A DNA stretch of 64,000 bases from Cinnamomum chago. Taxonomy: Eukaryota; Streptophyta; Magnoliopsida; Laurales; Lauraceae. Both the position numbers and the translations under genes were made by a program. How positions within the stretch are numbered: position 1 is the first letter of the stretch; each line of letters begins with the position of its first letter. The DNA lies in assembly GCA_038049695.1 (NCBI GenBank), contig CP142459.1, forward strand, positions 64,844,001 through 64,908,000. Reading direction: 5' to 3'. This document shows positions 39,241-51,128 of the stretch, in pieces. Below the pieces are notes generated by a model. That model saw nothing but the letters and a program-made list of their open reading frames with translations, did no database searches and had not been told where the DNA came from.

Positions 39241-40100
39241 TGTTGGCTAATTCATGTGGGTGGACAAAACATGGTATTTCATGTAATTTGCAATTTTTAG
39301 TTGGACTACTTCGTGTTGAAGAAGAATTCCAAAGCAGCAGAAAACAGGAATTTTTTAGCAAACAGGTTGACCGATCGATCGGACCCCATGACCGATCGAT
39401 CGCCCAGAAAAGGCTCTCAGTTAAAAGTCAGACCGATCGATCGGACCCCTCCACCGATCGATCGGACCAGAAAAGGCCTCAGTTAAAAGACAGACCGATC
39501 GATCGGACCTTCAGTCTGATCGATCGGACAGCATCGAGCCTCAGCTATTTTTTAGCAGTTTCCTTCTTATGCCATGTTTTCCAATCCTATTCGAACCCAA
39601 TCTCTCCCATTTGATTCCATAAGCTTATTTAAGGGTTTAAACCCTTCAGAAACCTTACTTCTCTCAGATCTAAATCCTAGATTATCCTTAGAGAGATTAA
39701 CTTCCTCCAGAGAGTTCTTTTGAGAGATTCATGTGCTGAACCCTTGTTCTCTGGAGATTCCCCATCCATGTTCCAGCCAATTCGTCTTGCTTAAGGCGTG
39801 GAGATTGAAGTACTAGAGAAGGTGAACGGCGTGGTTGTCGGCAAGAATCACTGTGGTCCTTAAGTTGAGATCAATTGTAAAGGGGAGTGAGTTTCTCTTG
39901 TAACCTTTGATTTTTTTAGTGCTTGATCTTTCTGAACCGGTGCAAGGTCCCATGGTTTTTTCCCTACCCATGGTTTTCCACGTAAAAATTCTTGTGTCCA
40001 TCTTCTTGGTTGCTTGTTTGATTATCTTAGGTTTTTGTTTCCATATTCGTATCTGTGCTGGAATTTATTTTACTTTCTGTTAGGGTTTGTGTTTATCAAC
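39241..40100 (+). mobile_element. Probable solo LTR of a copia-type retrotransposon
   Basis: The stretch holds the copia LTR hallmark GGTTTTCCACGTAAAAATTC near 39970 and lies next to no primer site or coding region. It probably starts TGTTGGC near 39241 and ends near 40100, but neither edge nor a target duplication could be fixed. A palindromic repeat block (39369-39530) lies inside it. It is a fossil with no coding capacity. Confidence 0.5.
39369..39530. repeat. Palindromic GATCGATC repeat block
   Basis: ACCGATCGATCGGACC or a one-base variant occurs six times, alternating with CAGAAAAGGCCTCAGTTAAA spacers. Each core CCGATCGATCGG is its own complement. It lies within the probable solo LTR. 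Confidence 0.8.
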
Positions 40101-40914
40101 CCTCCAGGAATTTTCAAATAATAAAACGGTAGTTTAAGTGCATTCTTTTCTATGATTGAATCGAACAATGGTCTAGTAAGATCAGTACCAAATTAGAAAT
40201 AATGCCGATTCGTGAGCTTTACACGAATGTGAATGGCTTAGATTTATGAGAAACAGGCCCCACCATACAAAATTTAGAAGGCGGAAAAGCGTCTTAAATG
40301 AAAGTGAATTAACATGACAAAAGCACTTAAAAATTTTCATGTTGCTTAAAGAGAGCACTACACGAAGATAGTGCAGGATTTTCAACCCCAACCATCCAGA
40401 AAGTAGGACTCCTGACCAATAATGGAAAAATCCCACGCAGACTACCATTGGAGACCGAAACCCATATATATATATATATAATATATTTGATACCTTTTGG
40501 CATGTAAAGAGTACCCACTATTGAGGGAGAAGAGAACAGAAGTTGAGAACACAATGGAAATCTTCTTATTGCATTCTATTGAATTCTACTAAATCCCATT
40601 ACATTCACCAATATATTAAAAACGAACAGCCTAAGCAAACTTGCTAAGCAAAACTCCCACCCACAATAGGAAACCCATAAATCTCACCTACCCAAAAGAA
40701 AAATATTCTAATAATATCCTAACCTACCAAGCATCATCAGCCAACTCTTTTGGTGCATGTGCTGGGTAAGCAATGACTTCAACACCTAACATGTGTATTA
40801 TTATTGTGGATGTAGTACAGATTAATAACTATCACTAAAGAACATCATGTTCCCCAAGACATTGATGCCAAAAATGCAATGGCAGATATCTGATTTATAA
40901 TAACCTCATGAGTT
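40101..40914. other. 3' region and spacer after GDSL gene 2
   Basis: A (TA)n run occurs near 40465. No coding frame or transposon end is supported. Confidence 0.5.
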
Positions 40915-43900
40915 TCATCTGGCCCTTGCCAGCTGTTGTATGTTCATTGGATAAGCATCAGAATGAGACTTGGAATCGTAGGATTTGCGGGCAAGAATGA
41001 TGTTTGCAGCCTCTGTTGGATGAAATGCATCCCAGAATATGTATTTGCTCCTGTCTTCACAGGGCTGTTGCAGGGGAAGACAAGTTACTAGCCCATTGTT
41101 CCTTCCCACCCCACAGCACCCCTTATCAACCACCTCAAAACCTGTTTCATTTCGACAAATTACAACACTTCAGTAAAAGCCAACCTCATATGTACGTTTA
41201 TATAACTGCTTTTCTACTGAGATGGAAAGAAAGACGTACGATATTTTTCTGAAAAAAAATATATTCATTTTATCATTTGGTGTGAATACTTTTGTGGGAG
41301 AAAAGCATCATAAGAAGTGCACTTTTACTTGAATCCAAAAAAAGAGTTTTTGATTGAGGGTAGGAAAGGTTTAGTAGTATAGGTCTTAAGTATATATGGT
41401 CCTCAATTTGGGAGCAGGTTCAGGCCCTTTTTTGGGTTACATGTGGACCTAATCTGAGCTTAAGCTTGTTTCATTCCTAGCTTGACTCAACTCGAGCTGG
41501 TTTCGGGTTGTGTTTTAGGTCCATGGTCTGGATCCGATTTATGGCCCAATAATTACACAGAATGGGCCTGGACGTACTCTTAAAGGCCTGTCCTGGCCAG
41601 ACATGTTTAGCATAAAGGAGTATACACATTTTACAATGGGCTGGGTCTAGGCCTAGCTATTAGTCTTGTGGGGCGGATCCAGGTTTGAATTTAACGCCTA
41701 ATGTATTAAACTAACTGGGCCTGAACAAGCTTGCCCCAGCCCAGGAAGTCCCTCCACACATTCAAGCAAGAAACCTGCAAGCATGCTATCATGACACATA
41801 TCAAGATTACCATAAGAGGCACCATTCCGGACTAGATCACTTGAACTCCGGTAGGAATCAATGTAGACGAACTTGGCACCGGGCAGGTGGCCGTTATTCA
41901 GATGATTCACCAGATTCCGGAGGCCTGAGTTGAAATGTTTGACTGCTTTGTTAATCCTTGCATCGCACCAGCTACCATTGTTGCTCCTGCGGGTAAGCCG
42001 GGCTAGCTCGTAAGGTATACAGCCGATCTGACCCACTGCTGATACTGCCACCTTACGTGCCCCCAAGTGATATAATTGCTGTAGATTGAGAAATAAGACT
42101 GTGAGACTATCATAACCATATCATCCTTAACCCTTCAATCTGGGGTTATCTGAATGAGATGTTGCAAGTGAAAGAGCACACATGAGACTAATTGGTGACC
42201 AACAAGAAGGAAGCAAAAATAATAGAGAAAGTCATAAATTCACTTGAAAGACTTGTGAACAGATTAGACTTTCTTTGCTAAGAGTATACAGATTAGAATT
42301 AGGAGAAAGAGATGGTTTACTCACTGTTAGTTGGCGCTTATAGTCAGCAATTAGGACAGCTGCATAAGTTGTAGGGCTATAATCTGAGCTTGTTGGATAT
42401 AAATTAGGCATGAAATAGTTATTCAAGTAATCATTACTTCCCATCCCCACATAGTAAATGCATTTGCTTAGATGATCATTCACTCTGCTACTGTTTCCCC
42501 TGAGAATTCTCCTCATCTGTCTTACTGTTCTCTGGAAGTTACCTAATTGTTGATCCATTGACATATGGTCACCCTGAAACATACATGGTATCGAAAACCC
42601 GAATGAGTTTTTTTTTTTTTTTTATAACCATGAGCAAAAAAGAAAAGCCTTTTTTTTTTTTTTTTTTTTTCATGTAAGCATGTATAGGACATCTGGTGAT
42701 TTTTTGGGTTTGCATGGAAAATTTGAGCAAGTTACATGTAATCTAATAAGATTGTTACCAGATTGAAGCCAGTCTCATCTCTGATGCCAGATGCTCCTGA
42801 TGCAAAATTCAGGCCTCTTAACACTGCACGACCACCAGTGGTTGTAAAGGGCGGAATAAAATCCCTAAATCCCAGAAGTTGAGCTGCATGGAGTCAAGCA
42901 TTTACAAGAAAATCATGCATAAGATACCCCAGCAAAGAGATCAAACCATATCAAGAAGTATTCAGTTTGCAACATAAAAGATTGGAGGATTATGTATAGC
43001 ATCAAATTGCAGCAATTGAACTGTTCTCGGATAGTACCACAAATATCGGAAAACTATGTGAGGACCACCAAAAAGAAGGGATATATAGGCTAAAGTGGAT
43101 GTAAAAATGATAGATACATATGAAGAAGTGTGAAATGGATCAAAATGGAGAAACAAAATTCATGTCGCCAACACTAATATATTTGGGACAAGACTTTAAT
43201 GACCGTAATGATGAAGTAATGATGATAGTGTCTAACAAAATGTCGAGGATGTTTTTATTTTTAAATATATAAAAATAAATAATAAGTAGAAATAAAATAT
43301 AAGTTACTTTTAAAGATTATTTATATAGATTTACTTTCTAATATCACAAGACTGGTTATCCAGTGCGCACCGGGCACATAGTGCCCAACCAGCTGTGAGG
43401 CCCACTGTTGGACCATCCAAGTGGACCACATACAGGGACCCCTGAATTGCACCAATCCCATAGGGTTAACACCTGTTCGAATTGACTAGCCTGCAGATCA
43501 ACTGTACGCCCATCTGAATGGATTGTGAAACATTGATACTTGTGGGGCAGGGTGAAGATGGTAAGATGATGAAATGGGTCCCATACTTGGTCGGTAGATA
43601 GGGCCCACCCAGATCTTTAAACCACCCTCCCCAATTCCACCCTGGTGGTCCCCACAACCTATAATATCACAATATATCCAAACTATTAACAATATTGTGG
43701 CATTGCACTTAAATACATTGATGAACACACCCACATAGACAGGCCTACTAACCTAGAAAGTCAACAACGGTTCGGCCATTGGTGAACCGCCCGGTCACAC
43801 CCTGTGGAAAGTCGATGCCATATGGTATGTAGTTGGCTCTAGAAAGTGTGAGAATGCCATTGTTATTGCCATTATCCACCAAAGAGTCTCCAAAGATGAA

Positions 43901-43987
43901 GAAGCAGGGAACCTGAGGGCGTGACCAAGCAGTAGTCACCCAAAACAATTGCAGAACAACATAGAAAAAGTGCCCAAAGCACCTCAT
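40915..43987 (-). CDS. GDSL esterase/lipase 2, secreted, 5 exons, 367 aa
   Basis: Exons on the minus strand are 43987-43753, 42883-42759, 42573-42325, 42078-41811 and 41141-40915 (1104 nt), all GT-AG with the same phases as GDSL gene 1. The ATG at 43987 gives a signal peptide MRCFGHFFYVVLQLFWVTTA. The frame continues upstream only to a TTG, so 43987 is the start. Block I is FIFGDSLVDNGNNN with Ser35, then GLNFASGASGIRDETG, then VGMGSNDYLNNYFMPN, and the end has FWDAFHP with Asp330 and His333. It is a serine ester hydrolase of the SGNH family, probably apoplastic; substrate unknown. A GGGCC-rich block lies in its last intron (about 41400-41700). Retained motifs and normal length argue it is functional. 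Confidence 0.93.
41400..41700. mobile_element. GGGCC-rich block in the last intron of GDSL gene 2
   Basis: Dense GGCC, GGGCC and GGCCTGG motifs resemble the subterminal parts of the hAT-type elements nearby. No end or target duplication was found. Confidence 0.3.
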
Positions 43988-44048
43988 GTCTGTATTTGTA
44001 TAACCCCACAAATTATCTTATGGATGTTGGTGAAGCAAATGGATCTAG

Positions 44049-44056
44049 TATTTATA
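44049..44056 (-). promoter_or_regulatory. TATA box of GDSL gene 2
   Basis: On the minus strand TATAAATA lies 62 bases before the ATG at 43987, a usual core promoter distance. Confidence 0.55.
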
Positions 44057-44299
44057 ATAATGAAGAACCCAAAAGGGCAGACGAAAACGGATCTTACTAA
44101 GGGATTGTTTTAATGGTTTTCAGGTGCGTTGGCCAAGGACATAAGGAGGTAAAGGGCTCGTGAAGGACTGGGGACTTTTTGGATGTGGGTCATGGGTTCA
44201 TGTATTGTGTGTAAGAAGAAGTGAAAAAAATAGAGGTGAAGTTGCGGTGATTTAGAGCTGTTCCCTTGTGAATGCATTGTACTTTGAGAGGCATAATCA

Positions 44300-44960
44300 A
44301 TTGCCACCGAACAGAATTCTATTTTTGGTAATTGGAACGGGCTTCACGAGCCCTCATACCAAAAAATTACTACACTGATGTAGTAATGAGAGAGAGAGAG
44401 AGAGACGCAATTGGCTGGATATGGGCTGTTTTCTAGGCCAGTAGGCAGAACTCAGGCTTGATTTTCTGGCCCAATAGTTATAAGGGGTATGGTTACGAGC
44501 CTGGCAAGGGGTGCTCAGGAATGGGCCTGCCAAACAGAACAGGCCCCACCCACATCTGGCTATATTTGGGCTCTGTTTTCAGGACGTGTGCTGCACGTGC
44601 TCTGGTATTAATGGGCCTGGGCCTAGCAAGATTTAAACAATAAGATTCTATCTTTGGTAAATGGAATCGTTTCAGAAGCCCATTAGACGGACCCGGAGTT
44701 AACACATGAGGCATCGATAACTAAACGGGCCAGGCTCGGAAACACACTGACCCAGCTCGACAACATAGATGAATATCCAAGACCCAGCCCACGTATATCG
44801 CACAAAGCCGTATGTAGATTATCCGGGCCTTACTTCCTAGCCCATGGCGTGGATTTAATGATGGATATTATGAACCAATAATCAAGCAGGGCAGCCTTGG
44901 GCAACTTTTGGCTTTGGTCTGGCCAGCCATTACACTCCTTGTCATGGTTGATGGTTGTCG
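44300..44960. other. GGGCC-rich spacer with a duplicated motif
   Basis: ATTCTATTTTTGGTAATTGG (near 44315) and ATTCTATCTTTGGTAAATGG (near 44646) are diverged direct copies on either side of a GGGCC-rich stretch, perhaps old transposon debris. A (GA)n run is at 44391-44405. No gene is seen. Confidence 0.35.
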
Positions 44961-44970
44961 ACATGTAGGC

Positions 44971-45300
44971 TGTTGAGGTCAACGTCCATCCTCGCTCTTG
45001 AGTGGTCATAATTGTGGTCGAGCCCTCGCCCTCACCATAAAACTATTGTTGTGCCGTTTCCTATCACCAATTGGTTTTAGGATAAGTGGTAGCTCAATAG
45101 GGTGTAAGATCCTACAAGTGGTATCAGAGCCTGGTAAGTCGAGTGTTCGAGTTACGGGACACGTGTTTTGCGAGTTCGCAGCAGGAGTCGCGGCGGGTGT
45201 GCCGTTGAGGGAGGGATTGTTGAGATCAACGTCCACCCTCACTCCTATCACCAATTGATTTTAGGATAAGTGGTAGCTCAATAGGAAGTAAGATCCTACA
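44971..45300 (+). mobile_element. TRIM (terminal-repeat retrotransposon in miniature)
   Basis: LTRs at 44971-45116 and 45218-45300 both run TGTTGAG(G/A)TCAACGTCCA to AAGATCCTACA, the second LTR being shorter. TGGTATCAGAGCC (45119-45131) is the initiator-Met-tRNA primer site, a purine tract GAGGGAGGGA stands before the right LTR, and TAGGC flanks the element at both sides (44966-44970, 45301-45305). It has no coding part, as is normal for TRIMs, so it depended on enzymes from other elements. LTR differences suggest an old insertion. Confidence 0.9.
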
Positions 45301-45305
45301 TAGGC

Positions 45306-46472
45306 AAACCACAATGAGCATGAATTTCTTGTGTCACCTAGAATGCAACTTGAGCCAGGCCAAGCCCAAGCATGAATATTTGGTCTCATAAAAATGCAGT
45401 TCGAACTAGGCTTGTTTGGATAGGGCTGGGGCTGGACTCCAGCCTGGATTTTGAAGCTCGGGTAGTATTTGGACTATGACTTGGCTTGGGCCCTAGTACT
45501 TGTGTTAGGTATAAACTATGATATCATATTGATTTGATTTATTTTTTCTAATTTTTTAATTTAATATTGTTTGTAACTATACTTGTAATATCAATTCACC
45601 CATCCCATAATGGGGTAACAGGGTTTTATTGTTTTATACATTTTTTTGGAATCTCTCAAAATATAGAACAATTGTGAATGTTTATAATAATTAACTAAAA
45701 TGTACATATATAACAATTACCATCTCATGCCTTTTCATTTATTAGGCATCACATGATGTCATGTTGATGTTGTTGAGGATGTTAATAGAGGGTGATTATG
45801 GATTAGCCCTATGTAAGATCTCAAATGGATATAAATGCATAGGTATCAAATGGATTAGCCTTCTGTGAAACCAAACTTCATTTTACATTCTCCAATCAAC
45901 TAATTCAAAGGTAGTGATTGTTGGTCGTTGCCTAATTTTTATTTTAACTATCAATTTAAAGATATGTAGCTATGATTGAAAATGTAGATGCCCATAATCT
46001 CTTAGAATTACGGTCCGCCACATCACTGTGTACAGCCCTATTTAGATGTAAGGCAGGCTGCCTACGGTGACGTAGCAAACTATGATTGTTCCACTTACGG
46101 TCACCATAGGGCAAATCCTCATAGGATCCGAACTCAATCTCTTAATATCCTTATCACAGATATCGTTACTAATCATAGGATTGATGGCCCACAAAATTTT
46201 GGTCTAAAATTAGATGGATGGCCATTCGGCCCATTTGCCACCTCAACATCAGCTAGGTGTTTATTTCTCCGATCATCAATAAGATACATGTGCCACAATG
46301 GAGGGTTCCTTTGAAATTATCTTGCTTGCTATGTATTTTCTGCACTCAAGCACTGGCACCCCACCCATATGTGTATTAGGAAGCTTGACCTTGGGCTGAC
46401 TTCTCGGCGTGTGATTTGAAGCTTTACTTATATAGTTTAATTCTGTTCCTTTTGAATTCTTTTACAAATGGT
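45306..46472. other. Spacer, no gene
   Basis: A GGCTTGG-rich stretch at 45350-45510 may be transposon debris. The rest shows no supported feature. Confidence 0.45.
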
Positions 46473-47445
46473 TGTTCATTGACCAGAAGAGAGCTCCATT
46501 TGCTACTCATTCCTTGTTACATTTCCTCCAAGTTGGCTGATATCATGTACTATGGTCCCTTTGTTTCTTGTGAACGAATTTCTAGGAATACAAAGGCCAT
46601 GTTAATTTGGAGGTGATTTTTATGGACAAAATGAGAGGTATGATCATATCTGTATAGGTTGGTACCTTATCTCATCCTATTTTGATGTTTTTGGACATGG
46701 CTAATTAGTTGGCTATTCCTTGTTTAGTTCTTTTGGTGTTTTCTGTGTAGCCTTTTGGCTTTGTGGGCTTTCTGGCCTTGTTCCCTTCTCTCTCTCTGCT
46801 AATACAAATTTGACCCTTTAACCAAAAAAAAAAAAGAGACTATTTCTAAAAGTGGTTAAAATAAATACACTGCACTCCATCGGCCAGGATAGACTTTGAA
46901 CAAATATCTCCAGGGCTGATTTTTTTTTTTTAAATTTCAATATATTACATATATTGTTGTTAGGAAAATAATTTTTAATTTTTAATTTATTCTGAATCTT
47001 ATTTATTTCTCCTTTAGAGAAAGTTTTGATTCATGAAGGAAATTTAAAATTTTTTAAAGATAAATTCTTTTCTGAAAAATAATATGACAGTTGGCCTATG
47101 TCCAATTGAAGTGAAAATTTTCATACCACATGTATGAGAATGAATCTCATTTCGAATAGTGTGAATGTTAGAGATGAAGTCCAGTAATTGATTTATAACA
47201 CTAACATCATATATCTTTTTAGAAGTGAACACTCTAATAGTGATTAGCTCTCAGAAAATATCATAGAATTAAAAGGGCCCACTGAATGGTCCTCGTGATC
47301 TTTAAAAAACAGTGAATTTAATTTCAATCTATTTTAAACTATTTTTGCTCCTTTGACAGGCTTTGTTTCCTAAAATTAACCTCTTATATATATATATATA
47401 TATATATTTCAATTAGAGCTGGGCATAGCAGAGGCCTATTGTTCT
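46473..47445. repeat. Segmental repeat A, copy 1
   Basis: The block starts AAGAGAGCTCCATTTGCTAC and ends near GGCCTATTGTTCT. It matches 49996-50685 over most of its length, for example ATAAATTCTTTTCTGAAAAA and AAGGGCCCACTGAATGGTCC. It contains an extra insertion (46585-46834) missing from the other copies. No coding frame is conserved, so its nature is unknown. Confidence 0.75.
46585..46834 (+). mobile_element. 5'-truncated LINE-like insertion in repeat A copy 1
   Basis: Compared with the matching text near 48196 and 50102 (CTATTTCTAAAAG context), about 250 bases ending TAACC plus poly(A) are extra here. The tail and single-copy extra DNA suit a truncated LINE. A short overlap AAG at both sides may be part of the target duplication. 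Confidence 0.6.
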
Positions 47446-48095
47446 ATTATTTGATTGAAGAGTTGAATTGAGAGTGCTAACAGATGCCGACTTTTACATT
47501 CATTCCATCGCCCGAGTGAGATTTCAATTAGAACTCCCATGTTGGCCGCTACTGGAGTCAAGTCTACAAGTTTATGAACAATGGAAATAAGTGTCAAGAG
47601 CTTCTCCCTTCTGGGATCATTTTTGTACTGAATTCTTAGAAATTGTGAGCATCTCCCTTCTGTCAAATGGGTTGAGTTGAAGATACAATTAAAAAAAAAA
47701 AAAAGACCATCAAGGACTCCCTTTTTTTTTTTTTTTTTAACCAACCCAGCTAAGGAGGCTGCAACTCAAGAAAGAGCTCATACACACACGAAAAGATAGC
47801 CCATACAAGTAGAAAAGGAGCCAGCACAAATGAGAAAGAAGCCTACATGAGTGAGAAGAGGTGGTGTACCCAAGATTTAAACCTTGGGCAGCCATTTGAG
47901 AATTGCCGCCACTTACTAGGTGATATAAGTGGTTGCTCTCCGTCAAAATCTGATCCCCTTGAGAGCCTATTTGGGTAATGTATTATAAAGTAAATTGAAG
48001 TGAAAGATCACTTTAAAGAAAAAAGAAAATAAGACGGGTCATATCAATTTGAAATAATTGTTAGCTTGCCATTATTAATTAAGAAAAGAGATCTT

Positions 48096-48262
48096 CATTT
48101 ATTTTTCGTTATTGTTACATTTCCTCTAAGTTGGCCTCTATTATGTATTACGGGTCCTTTTGTTTCATGTAATTGAATTTCTAGAAATTCTAAGATTATT
48201 TCTAAAAGTGGTTAACAATAAATACATTTTACACTCCATCGGCTAGGTTAGGGTTTGGAGAG
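48096..48262. repeat. Segmental repeat A, short copy 2
   Basis: TTGTTACATTTCCTCTAAGTTGG, here shared in parts, and TTATTTCTAAAAGTGGTTAA with CACTCCATCGGCTAGG follow the order of repeat A. Only about 165 bases are retained. Confidence 0.65.
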
Positions 48263-48529
48263 GTTTCAAGGGAAATACAATACATACTCATACAGAAGAG
48301 GGATGACTACTCCCACCATGTTCACGCACTGAGTGAAATTCCTAGAATGTCCCTCTGTTTCATATTCTATTGTTCATTTATCCCGTGGTTGTTCGGTAAA
48401 AAGCCACACACAATGCACACATGCATTATATTCTTAAATTTTTTCAAAAAGTATAGAACTCTTGGCTCGTTTCCAAAGAAGTACGTGAAGATTTCAATGT
48501 TCTAAAAAATATAAAAGGTTTTTATGAAA

Positions 48530-49900
48530 GAATTGTGAAAAGATTGTTTTTTTTTTTTTTGAAATATTCAAATCTCCATTCTTTTAAAATGAGCCAAATT
48601 TTTTATAATTTTTTTGAAATTCTCCCTTATATTTTTTTTAAAGAGAAAAGTATGCTTCTTCTTTGATCTTGATGGACGACTGTTAAATATTCTGATGATG
48701 ATGATTTATAAATAGAATAGACTGCACTTCCGGCATTGGATAGGATCATTCCCTAAATTGAAATCAGAAGGTGATAGGGCTCTCGCCCTTCTAATTGGAG
48801 CTAGTGAAATACTTTAACAGCGGGTGAGGTGTTAGAATATCTTAGAGGAGTAGTAGTGATTAATTAATGTAAAGAGTCAAAACATTCATTTACCGTTTGG
48901 AAATTTACTCATCAAGTAAAGGTGAAGTAAACCCTCCATTCGTCAGACAAGATCGAAAAGACTAGGGATCATATTAAAAGTACGCAAATTCAAAATTCCC
49001 TCCATTTAAAAAAAATGTCAAAAAGCAGTCTCATTTCTCCACTAAATGAAAAAAACAAAAACCACCTTTTACACAAAAGGTAAAATAGAATCCCTATAAA
49101 GCAATTAAAAATAAAATAACATTACAACTTACTTATATTTTATTCTCTTTTGATTTGAAATTTCACTTCACTTCATTCTACATGTAAAGTTCCTAAACGG
49201 TAGGAATGGCCCAAGAATCTGGCATAGAAAGGTGATGAGGGCTATTTGAATAATCACACATCAGCTTTACTACTAGAATAATCACGCATAGGAACGTGAA
49301 TCTTGCATTTAAACTTACTTCTTGTAGTTTTTGGAGTTGAAAGGAAAGTAAAGTTGAAGGAGTCCGCAAGGCAGAGGAGAAAATCTTTTTTTACACACAT
49401 TGCCTTGGATTCAATGGCTAATAACCACAAGAGTTTATTTTCATTTGTGCTGGCCAAACCAACATCACTATATCGGTGGGACCCAATATGGTCTAGCCTT
49501 TGAAATGGAGAATTTTTTATTCAATAACATCTTCTCAAGGATTCCGTGTATTGACACTGGACCCAAGAAGCTCTAGTCTCAAATTGATCAGGCCTAGACA
49601 TAGTTATAATGAGTTCGGCCCATGCCAAAATTTAGTAACAAATGTGATGATGTGCCCAACTCATGTCACATAGTCCATGACTCATCAAGGATTTGTTCAA
49701 CTTGACAATGGTGGCCTGAAGTGCCAATCCAATGTTGTTGGTTCACTTGAAAGCATTGATTGATCTCCTAGAGAATCAAGCTAAAGAAGGCTTGAGAAGG
49801 TTGTTCCGGGCAAGCTTTGATCACCAAAGTTAGGGGTTGGTCCTAGATCCAATGACGTCCTACGCAAGGAAAGGAGCAGGAATCAAACTTGGACCACAAC
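48530..49900. repeat. Segmental repeat B, copy 1
   Basis: Colinear with 59270-60745: AATATTCAAATCTCCAT, then TTTGATCTTGATGGACGACT, GCGGGTGAGGTGT, GTAGTTTTTGGAGTTGAAAG, CACTATATCGGTGGGACCC and AAGAAGGCTTGAGAAG. Repeat A follows directly, so A and B form one larger unit. A region near 49850-49925 resembles a tRNA-derived SINE on the minus strand. No conserved frame was found. Confidence 0.75.
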
Positions 49901-49995
49901 AGAGTATCTTAATCAGCTGATGGGGATACCCTTCTCTCAATTTCAGCCATCAGGAAGGATGTCATTGTTAGCTAATCTTTACTTTATTCATCGAC

Positions 49996-50685
49996 AAGAA
50001 GAGAGCTCCATTTGCTACTCATTCTTGTTACATTTCTTCCCACTTGACTGATACTATTTACCACGGTCGTTTGTTTCTTGTGTGACCTAATTTATAGGAA
50101 TTCCAAGACTATTTCTAAAAGCGGTTAAAAATAAATACGCTATACGCTCCATTGACCAGGATAGGCTTTGAACAAATATCTCCAGCGCATATTTTTTTCA
50201 ATTTCAATATATTACATATAAAGTTTGACACATTAGGAATTTTTTTTTAATTTGTAATTTATCCTAAACTTTATTTATTTTCCCTTTAGAGAAAGCTTTG
50301 ATTCATGAAAGAAATCTTTTTAACTTTTAAAGATAAATTCTTTTCTGAAAAATAATAGCCTAAGTTCAATTGGAGTGAGATTTTTCACACGTATAAAAAT
50401 AAATCTCATTTCGAATGGTTTGAGTTTTAGAAATGAAGCCCATTAATTGATTTAACAACACTAGCATCAGATTTTTTTTAGAAGTAAACAATCTAATTGT
50501 GGTCTGCTCTCAGAAAATATGATAGAATGCAAAGGGCCCACTGAATGGTCCTCATGATCTTTTAAAAATAGTGAATTCTCAATTCATTTTAAATTATTTT
50601 CGCTCCTTTTGACAAACTCGTTTGCTATATAAATATATATATATATATAATTTAAAGCCGGACTTAACACCGGCCTACTGTTCTT
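49996..50685. repeat. Segmental repeat A, copy 3
   Basis: Best partner of copy 1, with conserved AAGAGAGCTCCATTTGCTAC and CAATATATTACATATA and a shared (TA)n run near the end. It lies next to repeat B copy 1. Confidence 0.75.
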
Positions 50686-50955
50686 TTTTTGGTAGAACTC
50701 CCACGTTAACTCAAGAAACTAATTGTATAGCTGAACCAGGTAAATCTGACCCAAGTTTTGGGTTTTAATCAGATTTGCTCGAATTTCCTAGGTCAAGTAA
50801 ATTCAGGTGAGCCAGGCCGAGTAATATTTGATTTCAAAACATTAATTTGGTTTGGAAAGTTTTTTTTTGTTTTGGTAAAAAGGTTTGGAGAGTTGGTTTG
50901 CACAGTGATCTACGGTCCTTAATGCGTTATTTTCACCCATCCGAGGTCTCCAGGG

Positions 50956-51120
50956 AGGAAAAGGATCTCCCGTTTGGACCAATCAAAAGGTGCCACATGG
51001 GGGGAATTTTTTTTTTTTTTTTAATGGAGGAGATGAGATGTCATTGAGTTGACATCTCTCCCCCCATGTAGCACCCCCAAACAGGGTATCCTTATTTGGA
51101 CCAAACAGGGATCCTCTTCC
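50956..51120. mobile_element. MITE with GTTTGGACCAA ends, 165 bp
   Basis: The ends AGGAAAAGGATCTCCCGTTT and GGAAGAGGATCCCTGTTTGG are inverted matches, with GTGCCACATGGGGGG mirrored by GTGCTACATGGGGGG further in. Flanks CTCCAGGG (50948-50955) and CTCTAGGG (51121-51128) differ at one of eight bases. It is related to the element at 32638-32851. Confidence 0.75.
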
Positions 51121-51128
51121 CTCTAGGG

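Noticed and set aside
43988-44011. Longer N-terminus for GDSL gene 2
   Set aside because: The upstream codon is TTG, not ATG; the first ATG at 43987 gives a normal signal peptide.
45119-45131. tRNA gene at the TGGTATCAGAGCC site
   Set aside because: The text is complementary to the 3' end of initiator Met tRNA and sits between LTRs, so it is a primer-binding site, not a tRNA gene.
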